This document shows, piece by piece, positions 24,866 through 32,904 of a DNA stretch of 64,000 nucleotides. This stretch comes from JAJPKK01 sp963824905. GTDB taxonomy: Bacteria > Pseudomonadota > Alphaproteobacteria > Rhizobiales > Xanthobacteraceae. The translations under genes were made by a program, and so were the position numbers. Every line of letters begins with the position of its first letter. Position 1 is the stretch's first letter. The DNA is taken from NCBI GenBank assembly GCA_963824905.1, contig CAWGRH010000027.1:372001-436000 (forward strand), written 5' to 3'. Under the pieces are notes generated by a model that was given only the letters and a program-made list of their open reading frames with translations, was not told the DNA's origin and ran no database searches.

Positions 24866-26572
24866 ATGGCCCATCGCACTCATATGATCCGCGCGCTGCT
24901 CGCCGGCAGCGTGCTGGCGCCGGCAGCGGTCTATGCCGCGGACGTGACGCCGCAGCGCCTCGCCAATCCGGAGCCGCAAAACTGGCTGATGAACCACCGC
25001 ACCTATGACGGCCAGCGATACTCGCCGCTCGACAGGATCAACAAGAGCAACGTCAAGGGACTCAAGCTCGCCTATGCGGTGGCGCTGGGCGGCGGCGCCG
25101 GGAACGAGTTCACCAACGCGACTCCGCTCGTCGAGGACGGCTTCCTCTACGTCACCGACTCCTGGAACGTCCTCTACAAGATCGACGTTCGCTCCGGCGA
25201 CGCCGGCCGCATCGTCTGGCGCATGGACCCCAAGCAGGACCGCCAGATGCGGAGCCGCGGCGCGGCGCTGTGGGGCAATCTCGTCATCACCGGCGCCGGT
25301 GGTTTCGGCAACGCCCCGCGCATCATCGCGACCGACAAGGAGAGCGGCACGGTCGTCTGGGAGTCCTCGTTCCAGGACACGCCGGACGTGACGTTCACGG
25401 CGGCGCCGCTCGCCATCAAGGACAAGATCATCGTCGGCGCGGCCAATGGCGACACGGGCGTGCGCGACTGGATCGCCGGGCTCGATGCCGCAACCGGCAA
25501 GCGCCTGTGGCGCCAATTCATCATACCGGCGCCCGGCGAGCCCGGCAGCGAGACCTGGAAGGATAAGAACAACGCGTGGCAGACCGGCGGCGGCGCCGTG
25601 TGGGTGACGGGCACCTATGATCCCGACAGCAACCAGACGATCTGGGGCACCGGCAATCCCGTGCCCATGTTCGACCCGACCTATCGTCCCGGCGACAACC
25701 TCTATACCAACAGCGCAATTTCCTACGATCCCGACACCGGCAAGATGAACTGGTATTTCCAGTTCACGCCCGGCGACAGCTGGGACTACGACGAGGTCGG
25801 CACCCATATTCTGATAGATGGCCAGGTCGGCGGGCAGGCGCGCAAGCTGATCACCCATTCGGCGCGCAATGGCTTCCTCTACACCATGGAGCGCGCCAAC
25901 GGCGCGATGGTGCTCGCCAAGCCCTATGTTGAGGTCAACTGGACCAAAGGGATCGACCAGAAGACCGGCAAACCCCTCGAATACGATCCGACCAAGGATA
26001 TCCAGCTCTATGCCGGCGTCGGCAATCTGACGCCCGGCGCGCCCCTGAAGAAAGTCTGCCCCTCGATCGCCGGAGGCAACAACTACTGGCCGTCGTCGTA
26101 CAGTCCAAAAACCAAGCTTCTGTACATCCCAGCCATGACTGCCTGCATGGAAGTGGCAGTCGATCGTGAGAAACATAACAAGCAAAAAGGGTGGAACGGC
26201 GGCTCATACACGACCGACGAGCGCATGGAAAGCAATCTGACGGCCGTCGATCCGACCACCGGCGAAACCAAGAAGAACGTCCATCTGCGCTATCCGAACT
26301 ATAGCGGCACGCTCGCGACCAGCGGTGGACTCGTCTTCCTTGCGTTGCTCGATGGGACCGTCGCCGCTTTTGACGACACCACTCTTGATGAAATGTGGAA
26401 GATAAATGTGGGTTCCGGCTTTTCTGCCCCACCCATGACCTTCGAGACGGGTGGTAAGCAGTACATCGCGATCGTATCGGGACCGAGCCCCTCAGCAAAG
26501 AGCAGGCGGGTCAACACTCCGGAACTTAACGAGCAGCGCAACGCACTCGTGCTTTACGTCTTCGGATTGTGA
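24866..26572 (+). CDS. PQQ-dependent dehydrogenase (array copy 2), mosaic 3' end
   Basis: 568 residues: signal peptide (MAHRTHMIRALLAGSVLAPA to YAA), propeller domain, the metal Asn in GTGNPVPM, and catalytic Asp307 followed by Asp309 in WDYDEVG, the lanthanide-type signature. The first 400 residues are very close to copy 3. From about base 26085 to the stop, base composition falls to about 54% GC (mid-60s before it) and codon choice changes, for example an AAA/AAC/AAG-rich run near 26170. The protein fold is still continuous. This looks like a recombinant tail or a segment that escaped gene conversion. CGGGAG precedes the ATG. Confidence 0.87.
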   Translation: MAHRTHMIRALLAGSVLAPAAVYAADVTPQRLANPEPQNWLMNHRTYDGQRYSPLDRINKSNVKGLKLAYAVALGGGAGNEFTNATPLVEDGFLYVTDSWNVLYKIDVRSGDAGRIVWRMDPKQDRQMRSRGAALWGNLVITGAGGFGNAPRIIATDKESGTVVWESSFQDTPDVTFTAAPLAIKDKIIVGAANGDTGVRDWIAGLDAATGKRLWRQFIIPAPGEPGSETWKDKNNAWQTGGGAVWVTGTYDPDSNQTIWGTGNPVPMFDPTYRPGDNLYTNSAISYDPDTGKMNWYFQFTPGDSWDYDEVGTHILIDGQVGGQARKLITHSARNGFLYTMERANGAMVLAKPYVEVNWTKGIDQKTGKPLEYDPTKDIQLYAGVGNLTPGAPLKKVCPSIAGGNNYWPSSYSPKTKLLYIPAMTACMEVAVDREKHNKQKGWNGGSYTTDERMESNLTAVDPTTGETKKNVHLRYPNYSGTLATSGGLVFLALLDGTVAAFDDTTLDEMWKINVGSGFSAPPMTFETGGKQYIAIVSGPSPSAKSRRVNTPELNEQRNALVLYVFGL

Positions 26573-26588
26573 GCGAAGGCTGCTCTTT

Positions 26589-26610
26589 CCCTCCCCGTCT
26601 TCGGGGAGGG
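26589..26610. repeat. GC-rich palindrome between PQQ copies 2 and 3
   Basis: CCCTCCCCG stem with loop TCTT, 17 bp after the stop of copy 2. Same family as 24816-24837. Confidence 0.85.
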
Positions 26611-26658
26611 AATTCACGAGGTGACAAGGCTCAAATCAAAATCATCGGGAAGGAATGC

Positions 26659-28365
26659 ATGGCACATCGCACCCATCTGATCCGCGTGCTGCTCGCCGGC
26701 AGCGTGCTGGCGCCGGCAGCAGCGTATGCCGCCGACGTGACGCCGGAACGGCTCGCCAATCCCGAGCCGCAGAACTGGCTCATGAATCACCGCACCTATG
26801 ACGGCCAGCGGTTCTCCCCGCTCGACAAGATCAATAAGGGCAATGTCAAAGGCCTCAGGCTCGCCTATGCGGTGGCGCTCGGCGGCGGCGCTGGCAACGA
26901 GTTCACCAACGCGACTCCGCTCGTCGAGGACGGCTTCCTCTACGTCACCGATTCCTGGAACGTCCTCTACAAGATCGATGTCCGCTCCGGCGATGCCGGC
27001 CGCATCGTCTGGCGCATGGATCCCAAGCAGGACCGCCAGATGCGCACCCGCGGCGCGGCGCTGTGGGGCAACCTCGTCATCACCGGCGCCGGCGGTTTCG
27101 GCAACGCGCCGCGCGTCCTCGCGACCGACAAGGAGACCGGCACTGTCGTCTGGGAGTCCTCGTTCCAGGATACGCCGGACGTGACCTTCACCGCGGCGCC
27201 ACTCGCCATCAAGGACAAGATCATCATCGGCGCAGCGAACGGCGACCAGGGCGTGCGCGACTGGATCGCCGGACTCGATGCCAAGACCGGCAAGCGGCTG
27301 TGGCTGGACTTCACCGTTCCCGCACCCGGCGAGCCCGGCAGCGAGACCTGGAAGGATAAGAATAACGCCTGGCAGACCGGCGGCGGCGCGGTGTGGGTGA
27401 CCGGGACCTACGATCCCGCCACCAACCAGACGATCTGGGGCACCGGCAATCCGGTGCCGATGTTCGATCCGAACTACCGGCCGGGAGACAACCTCTTCAC
27501 CAACAGCGCGATTTCCTACAATCCCGACACCGGCAAGATGAACTGGTACTTCCAGTTCACGCCGGGCGACATGTGGGACTACGACGAGGTCGGAACCCAC
27601 ATCCTGATCGACGGCCAGGTCGGCGGGCAGGCGCGCAAGCTGATCACCCATTCCGCGCGCAACGGCTTCCTCTACACGATGGAGCGGGCCAACGGCGCCA
27701 TGGTGCTCGCGAAGCCCTATGTGGAGGTCAATTGGACGAAGGGCATCGACCAGAAGACCGGCAAGCCGCTCGACTACGATCCGACCAAGGACATCCAGAG
27801 CTATGCCGGCGTCGGGAACCTCACCCCGGGTGCGCCGCTCAAGAAGGTCTGCCCGTCGCAAGCCGGCGGCAACAACTACTGGCCATCGTCCTACAGCCCG
27901 AAGACCAAGCTTCTCTACATCCCGGCTTTGACGACCTGCGTGACCGTCAGCGTCGACCCCGAGAAGCACACCAAACAGAAGGGCTGGAACGGCGGGTTGA
28001 GCCAGACCACCGAACGCTGGGAGAGCAGCCTGACCGCCGCCGATCCGCTGACCGGCGAGATCAAGAAGTCCGTGACGCAGAAGTATCCGAACTACTCCGG
28101 CACACTCACGACTGCCGGCGGCCTCGTGTTCACCGCGTTGCTCGACGGCAGCATCCTGGCTTATGACGACACCACCCTCGACGAGCTGTGGAAGATCAAC
28201 GTCGGCTCCGGGTTCTCCGCGCCGCCGATGACCTTCGAAGTCAACGGCAAGCAGTTCGTCGCGATCGTGTCGGGGCCGAGCCCGGTCTCGCGCGGCCGAC
28301 TCTCCAACACGCCCGAGCTCAAGGAGCAGCGCAACGCGCTCGTGCTCTACGTGTTCGGATTGTGA
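26659..28365 (+). CDS. PQQ-dependent dehydrogenase (array copy 3)
   Basis: 568 residues, signal peptide ending AYAA, quinoprotein propeller with the metal Asn in GTGNPVPM and the Asp307/Asp309 pair in WDYDEVG. It is closest to copy 2 over the first two thirds and differs most in the segment after LYIPALTTC. No haem-binding motif. AAGGA lies close before the ATG. The substrate is unknown. High similarity to copy 2 points to recent duplication. Confidence 0.88.
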   Translation: MAHRTHLIRVLLAGSVLAPAAAYAADVTPERLANPEPQNWLMNHRTYDGQRFSPLDKINKGNVKGLRLAYAVALGGGAGNEFTNATPLVEDGFLYVTDSWNVLYKIDVRSGDAGRIVWRMDPKQDRQMRTRGAALWGNLVITGAGGFGNAPRVLATDKETGTVVWESSFQDTPDVTFTAAPLAIKDKIIIGAANGDQGVRDWIAGLDAKTGKRLWLDFTVPAPGEPGSETWKDKNNAWQTGGGAVWVTGTYDPATNQTIWGTGNPVPMFDPNYRPGDNLFTNSAISYNPDTGKMNWYFQFTPGDMWDYDEVGTHILIDGQVGGQARKLITHSARNGFLYTMERANGAMVLAKPYVEVNWTKGIDQKTGKPLDYDPTKDIQSYAGVGNLTPGAPLKKVCPSQAGGNNYWPSSYSPKTKLLYIPALTTCVTVSVDPEKHTKQKGWNGGLSQTTERWESSLTAADPLTGEIKKSVTQKYPNYSGTLTTAGGLVFTALLDGSILAYDDTTLDELWKINVGSGFSAPPMTFEVNGKQFVAIVSGPSPVSRGRLSNTPELKEQRNALVLYVFGL

Positions 28366-28377
28366 GGGAAGCGCTTT

Positions 28378-28603
28378 CCCTCCCCGACTCCGGGGAGGGC
28401 GGGGTGGGGTCTTGCTTAACCCACTGGAGCGACACGTAAGGTGGGCGAAGCGAAGCGTACCCACGCTGTCAGCCAAGAACGCAGGCACAGCGCGAAAGCG
28501 CGCGCCTTTGCCCACCCTACCGGTTAGAACATGAAGTAAGACCCCACCCTGCCCTCCCCGAAGACGGGGAGGGAAAGTGTAGGCCTCTCCGAAGACGGGG
28601 AGG
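28378..28603. repeat. Cluster of three GC-rich palindromes before PQQ copy 4
   Basis: Palindromes at 28378-28399, 28552-28573 and about 28583-28603, all of the CCCTCCCC type. Between them is a stretch (about 28440-28525, GTGGGCGAAG to CCCACCCTACC) also echoed in the gap before copy 2 (about 24720-24815). The 267-bp gap holds no gene. Confidence 0.8.
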
Positions 28604-28632
28604 GAAAATCAGAAACGAACGGGAGGACTCCA

Positions 28633-30354
28633 ATGCCACACCGCACACATTCCCTCCGCGCCGCCCTGCTCGCCGGCAGCATGCTCGCCGTCGCGCCGGC
28701 GCTCGCCGCCGAGGTGACGCCGGAGCGCCTGCTCAATCCCGACAAGGAGCCGCAGAATTGGCTGATGAACCATCGCACCTATGATGGTCAGCGGTTCTCC
28801 CCCCTCGCCCGCATCAACAAGGACAATGTGAAGGGACTGAAGCTCGTCTATGCGGTGCCGCTGTCCGGCACCCATGGCAGCGACTTCCTCGAAGCGACGC
28901 CGCTCGCCGAGGACGGCTTCCTCTACATCACCGATGCCTGGGGCGTGCTCTACAAGATCGACGCGACCTCGGGCGATGTCGGGCGCGTCGTCTGGCAGAT
29001 GGATCCCAAGCAGGAGCGCGCGGTGGCGAACCGCGGCGCGGCATTTTGGGGCAATCTGGTGATCTCGCCCGCCAGCTTCCCGGCGCGCATCATCGCCACC
29101 GACAAGATCACCGGCAAGGTGGCGTGGGAGACCAACGTCTCGGATGCCGAGAAAATCACCGTCACCGGCGCGCCCCTTTCCATCAAGGACAAGATCGTAT
29201 TCGGCGCCTCCGGCGGCGACAGCGGCGCGCGCGACTGGATGGCGGCGCTCGACGCCGCGACCGGCAAGCTGCTGTGGCGCAAGTACACCATTCCGGCGCC
29301 GGGCGAGCCGGGCTCCGAGACCTGGAAGGACAAGACCAACGCCTGGCAGACCGGCGGCGGCGCGGTGTGGGTCACCGGCTCCTACGATCCCGACACCAAC
29401 CAGACCTTGTGGGGTGTCGGCAACCCGGTGCCGATGATGGATGCGCGGTCGCGGCCCGGCGACAATCTCTTCACCAACAGCGTGGTCTCCTGGGATCCCG
29501 ACAGCGGCAAGATGAACTGGTATTTCCAGTACACGCCGGGCGACATGTGGGACTTCGACGAGGTCGGCACCCACATCCTGTTCGAGCGCACCATCAACGG
29601 CGAGCGGCGCAAGCTCGTCACCCATTCGGCGCGCAACGGCTTCCTCTACACCATGGAACGCGCGAGCGGCGCCATGGTCGGCGCCAAGCCCTATGTCGAG
29701 GAGGTCAACTGGACGAAGGGCATCGACCAGAAGACCGGCAAGCCCCTCGATTACGATCCCAACAAGGACGTGCAGACCTATTCGGGCCTCGCCGATCCGA
29801 CGTCGGCCGAACCGATCAAGAAGGTCTGCCCGACCCGCGTCGGCGGCAACAACTACTTCCCGTCGTCCTACAGCCCGAAGACCCAGATGGTCTACATTCC
29901 GGCGCTGACCGCCTGCGAATGGGTGACCAACGACAAGACGATCGGCGCGAAGCGGAGCGAGGGATGGTATGTGCGCAGCGGCGGCGGCTACAAGGTCGAC
30001 GGTCGCTATGAAAGCACCCTCACCGCGGTAGATCCGGTGACGCAGGAGATCAAGAAGAAGGTACGCCTCCCCTACCCCAACTACTCCGGCGCGCTCTCGA
30101 CCGCCGGCGGCATCGTCATCGTTGCGCTGATGGACGGTACGGTGGCGGCGTTCGACGACCAGACGCTCGCCGAGCTCTGGAAGATCAATCTCGGCTCCGG
30201 GTTCGGCGCGCCGCCGATGACCTTCGAGGTCAACGGCAAGCAATACATCGCGATCGCCTCGGGGCCGAGCCCGACCTCGCGCACCAAGCTCCTCGCGACG
30301 CCCGAGCTCAAGGACCAACACAGCGCGACGGTGCTTTACGTATTCGGGCTCTAA
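28633..30354 (+). CDS. PQQ-dependent dehydrogenase (array copy 4)
   Basis: 573 residues with a signal peptide ending ALAA and the quinoprotein propeller. The metal Asn is in GVGNPVPM and the Asp307/Asp309 pair in WDFDEVG. It is the most diverged of the four, with a two-residue insert after LLNPDKEPQN and an EEVNWTKG variant of the conserved VNWTKG. No haem motif. A GGGAGG site precedes the ATG. It ends the array; the next gene is on the other strand. Confidence 0.88.
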   Translation: MPHRTHSLRAALLAGSMLAVAPALAAEVTPERLLNPDKEPQNWLMNHRTYDGQRFSPLARINKDNVKGLKLVYAVPLSGTHGSDFLEATPLAEDGFLYITDAWGVLYKIDATSGDVGRVVWQMDPKQERAVANRGAAFWGNLVISPASFPARIIATDKITGKVAWETNVSDAEKITVTGAPLSIKDKIVFGASGGDSGARDWMAALDAATGKLLWRKYTIPAPGEPGSETWKDKTNAWQTGGGAVWVTGSYDPDTNQTLWGVGNPVPMMDARSRPGDNLFTNSVVSWDPDSGKMNWYFQYTPGDMWDFDEVGTHILFERTINGERRKLVTHSARNGFLYTMERASGAMVGAKPYVEEVNWTKGIDQKTGKPLDYDPNKDVQTYSGLADPTSAEPIKKVCPTRVGGNNYFPSSYSPKTQMVYIPALTACEWVTNDKTIGAKRSEGWYVRSGGGYKVDGRYESTLTAVDPVTQEIKKKVRLPYPNYSGALSTAGGIVIVALMDGTVAAFDDQTLAELWKINLGSGFGAPPMTFEVNGKQYIAIASGPSPTSRTKLLATPELKDQHSATVLYVFGL

Positions 30355-30370
30355 GGTGAGCTGAGAAAGT

Positions 30371-30466
30371 CGTCATTCCGGGACGCGCGAATGCGCGAAC
30401 CCGGAATGTTTTTTTGCGCAAGAGGCTGGATTCCGGGTTCCGCCTGTGGCGGCCCCGGAATGACGC
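30371..30466. repeat. Dispersed CCGGAAT palindromic element
   Basis: About 96 bp with outer arms GTCATTCCGGG and CCCGGAATGAC and an internal T7 tract. Close copy at 35710-35806 and a half copy at 22822-22866. It follows the PQQ array and could also terminate transcription. Confidence 0.85.
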
Positions 30467-30504
30467 ATTCCTGGCGGCTGCGGCACCGCATGCCTCCGCC
30501 CGCG

Positions 30505-31011
30505 TCACGAATTCGGGATAGGCAGCCCTGTGGCGCGCAGGAGTCCGGTGGCGATGCCTGTCCGAGGCGCCAAAGCCAGACCGAGCAGCCTCCGCTGGTC
30601 GTAGGGGCCAGGCAGCGACAGCCCTGCGCCGCTCTTTGCCGAGAATCCGAAGCGAGCGTAGTAAGGCTCGTCCCCGAGCAGGAATATCTCGCCGGCGCCG
30701 CAGCGCCTCGCGGCCGCGAGCGCTCGCGCCATCAGCGCCGAACCGACGCCGTCACTGTGATGTTCCGGGTCGACGGCGAGCGGACCGAGCATCAGCGCCG
30801 GCCGGCCTTTGCCTGCCGCCACGTGCCACAGCCTGATGGTGCCGATCAGCCGGTCGCGCCAGCTCGCCACAAAAGAGAGGCCCGCGGCCGGCAACCTACC
30901 TTCGCGCAGCCGCTCGCAGGTTTTCGTGCGGCGCAACGCGCCGAACACGTAATCGAGCAGGCCCTCTCGCGCCGCCACGTCGGCGGGGCGCTCATTCCTG
31001 ATCAGGACCAT
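30505..31011 (-). CDS. GNAT-family N-acetyltransferase (YhbS-like)
   Basis: 168 residues with the GNAT core: LMLGPLAVDPEHHSDGVGSA for strand 4 and the acetyl-CoA loop, and EIFLLGDEPYYARFGFSAKS, the YhbS-type motif with the phenylalanine-glycine-phenylalanine end. Such enzymes move acetyl groups from acetyl-CoA to amines. The ATG at 31011 overlaps the end of the ABC ATPase gene by 20 bp and has AGAGG upstream, so it is coupled to that operon. The substrate is unknown; it may modify the molecule exported by the ABC-2 transporter (inference). Confidence 0.82.
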   Translation of the reverse strand: MVLIRNERPADVAAREGLLDYVFGALRRTKTCERLREGRLPAAGLSFVASWRDRLIGTIRLWHVAAGKGRPALMLGPLAVDPEHHSDGVGSALMARALAAARRCGAGEIFLLGDEPYYARFGFSAKSGAGLSLPGPYDQRRLLGLALAPRTGIATGLLRATGLPIPNS

Positions 31012-32032
31012 GGGAAGCCTCTTGGGTGCGATGGCCGACGGCAGTTCGAACCGAAGCTGCGCCCGGCGCGGGGGAATGATCGAATGAAGGCTCGCTCGCC
31101 TCTCGCGACGGCTCGAGGCCACGAGAGGCGCGCATGAACGCTGCTTCCAGGCCACGGCAACCGTAGGCTCGCGTGATGTCGGCCGGCGTGCCGATCGCAA
31201 CGACGCGCCCGTGGCGCATGATCACGACGTAATCGCACAACTGCTCCACCTCCTGCATGTTGTGCGAGGAGAGAAGAATCGTGGCGCCCCGACGCGCTTG
31301 GTATGCGCGCAGGAGGCCGCGAATCCATTCGGCCCGGTCGGGATCGAGCGACGCCGTCGGCTCATCGAGAAGCAGAACTTCCGGATTGTTGAGGAGTGCC
31401 TTGGCGAGCGCCACCCGGGTCTTCTGGCCGGCGGAAAGACGCGCGGTCTCCCGACCGAGCAAGTCGCCGAGACCGAATTCCTCCACCACCTCCCCGATCC
31501 GTGCCTTCACCTCGCGGACGTTATAGAGGCGGGCGAACACCTCGAGATTCTGCCGCACCGTCAGTTGTCCTGGCATCGCGACGTAGGGGCTCTGGAAATT
31601 CATCCGCCCAAGCACCTTGTGCCGGGCGTAGGTCATGTCGTGACCGAGCACTCTCGCACTGCCGAAAGTGGGGATCACGAGCCCCATGATCATCGCAATG
31701 GTCGTGGTCTTGCCCGCGCCGTTGCCGCCCAGGAGACCGAGGGTGGCGCCTTTCGGCACGAAAAAGCTGACATCGTCCACGGCAAAATGTGAATTGTATT
31801 TCTTGGTCAGATTTTCCAGCACGATGGCGGGCGCGTGTCGCGGCTTCACCGGCGAGACCGTTCCTGTCGTCGCAACGAGAGGCCGCTCCGCTGTTGCCGC
31901 ATCCCGATCCGGCGGCCGATGCTCCGAGCGCGCCTGCTGCAGATCGTGACGCGCCCACCCACCGTCGCCGATCACCGGCGGTCGGGCCGGAATCTCGGTC
32001 CCGTCGCTCCAGAAGTTTTCCATTCGGTTCAT
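30992..32032 (-). CDS. ABC-2 type transporter ATP-binding protein
   Basis: 346 residues. The ATPase core has Walker A LLGGNGAGKTTT, signature RLSAGQKTRVALAKALL, Walker B VLLLDEPTASLDP and the switch histidine in LLSSHNMQE. The core is preceded by about 65 polar residues and followed by about 45 more, both unusual for a simple exporter ATPase. The ATG at 32032 has GGGAG eight bases before it. It lies 25 bp after the permease gene. With that permease it forms an exporter of the drug/polysaccharide (NodIJ-like) class. Confidence 0.9.
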   Translation of the reverse strand: MNRMENFWSDGTEIPARPPVIGDGGWARHDLQQARSEHRPPDRDAATAERPLVATTGTVSPVKPRHAPAIVLENLTKKYNSHFAVDDVSFFVPKGATLGLLGGNGAGKTTTIAMIMGLVIPTFGSARVLGHDMTYARHKVLGRMNFQSPYVAMPGQLTVRQNLEVFARLYNVREVKARIGEVVEEFGLGDLLGRETARLSAGQKTRVALAKALLNNPEVLLLDEPTASLDPDRAEWIRGLLRAYQARRGATILLSSHNMQEVEQLCDYVVIMRHGRVVAIGTPADITRAYGCRGLEAAFMRASRGLEPSREASEPSFDHSPAPGAASVRTAVGHRTQEASHGPDQE

Positions 32033-32057
32033 GACTGTTGCTCCCTAGCGCCTGCGA

Positions 32058-32855
32058 TCATTCGCCCATCGTCAGGAGCGCACCCTTGTGACGTGCGCTC
32101 TGCATCAGCAGGAGAAATGCTCCGAGCGCGATGCCGAGATAGAGGACGTTCAAGGCGAACGCCTGCAGCATCAGGTCGGCGCGGAATATCCCGTCGAGGA
32201 AGGCCGTGCGCATGCCCTCGAACACGTAGGTCGGCGCCAGGCACCAGGCGATCGGCTGAAGCCATGCCGGCAGGATCGTCACCGGGTAATAGACGCAGCA
32301 TACCGGCAACAGCAGCATCATCACCGACCAGGCGAAGCTCTGTGCGCCCGAACCGTTGCGCAGGACCAATCCGCACACCACGAGGCCGACCGCCCAACTG
32401 GTCAGCACGAGATTCGCGAAGAAAGCCACCAGCGCGAGCCCGAGCCCGTAGATGTTGAAGCTGAACAGGACCAGCGCCAACAAGGTCACCGGCGCCATCC
32501 CGATGACGAGCCGGATCAGGCTCATCAGCATCAGCGAGACCGCAAGCTCCACAGGATGGAGCGGGCTCATCATCAGGTTGGCGACGTTGCGCGACCACAC
32601 CTCCTCGAGGAACGAGAAGGTGAGACCCAGCTGCCCGCGAAACAGCACGTCCCACAGCATGACGGCGGCCAACAAGCTGCCGGCCGTCTCGACGGCGGTC
32701 GGCTTGTTGTCGGTGAACCAGAAGGTGAGAAGCCCCCAGACCACCATGTTCATGGTCGGCCAGTAGACGAGCTCGATCAACTTCGCCCCCGACGCCCGGA
32801 GCAGGTACCAGTACCGCAACGTCATGGCGGCGACGCGTCCGAAAGAGTTGCTCAT
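32058..32855 (-). CDS. ABC-2 type transporter permease
   Basis: 265 residues with six hydrophobic segments in the ABC-2 pattern, for example MNMVVWGLLTFWF, LIRLVIGMAPVTLLALVLFS and SFAWSVMMLLLPVCCVYYPV. The last fits the conserved region before the final periplasmic loop (PAWLQPIAWCLAPTYVFEGM). It partners the ATPase encoded 25 bp downstream and follows the adenylate-forming enzyme gene by 49 bp. The exported substrate is not known. Confidence 0.88.
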   Translation of the reverse strand: MSNSFGRVAAMTLRYWYLLRASGAKLIELVYWPTMNMVVWGLLTFWFTDNKPTAVETAGSLLAAVMLWDVLFRGQLGLTFSFLEEVWSRNVANLMMSPLHPVELAVSLMLMSLIRLVIGMAPVTLLALVLFSFNIYGLGLALVAFFANLVLTSWAVGLVVCGLVLRNGSGAQSFAWSVMMLLLPVCCVYYPVTILPAWLQPIAWCLAPTYVFEGMRTAFLDGIFRADLMLQAFALNVLYLGIALGAFLLLMQSARHKGALLTMGE

Positions 32856-32904
32856 GGGATGCTCCGTTCCTGCAATCCGCGCCGGGAGTGAAGCGACGCC
32901 TCGG

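Noticed and set aside
22977..30321. Long antisense frames (up to 633 codons) opposite the PQQ genes
   Set aside because: They mirror the third-position GC of the real genes, repeat in each copy only because the genes are paralogs, and show no domain.
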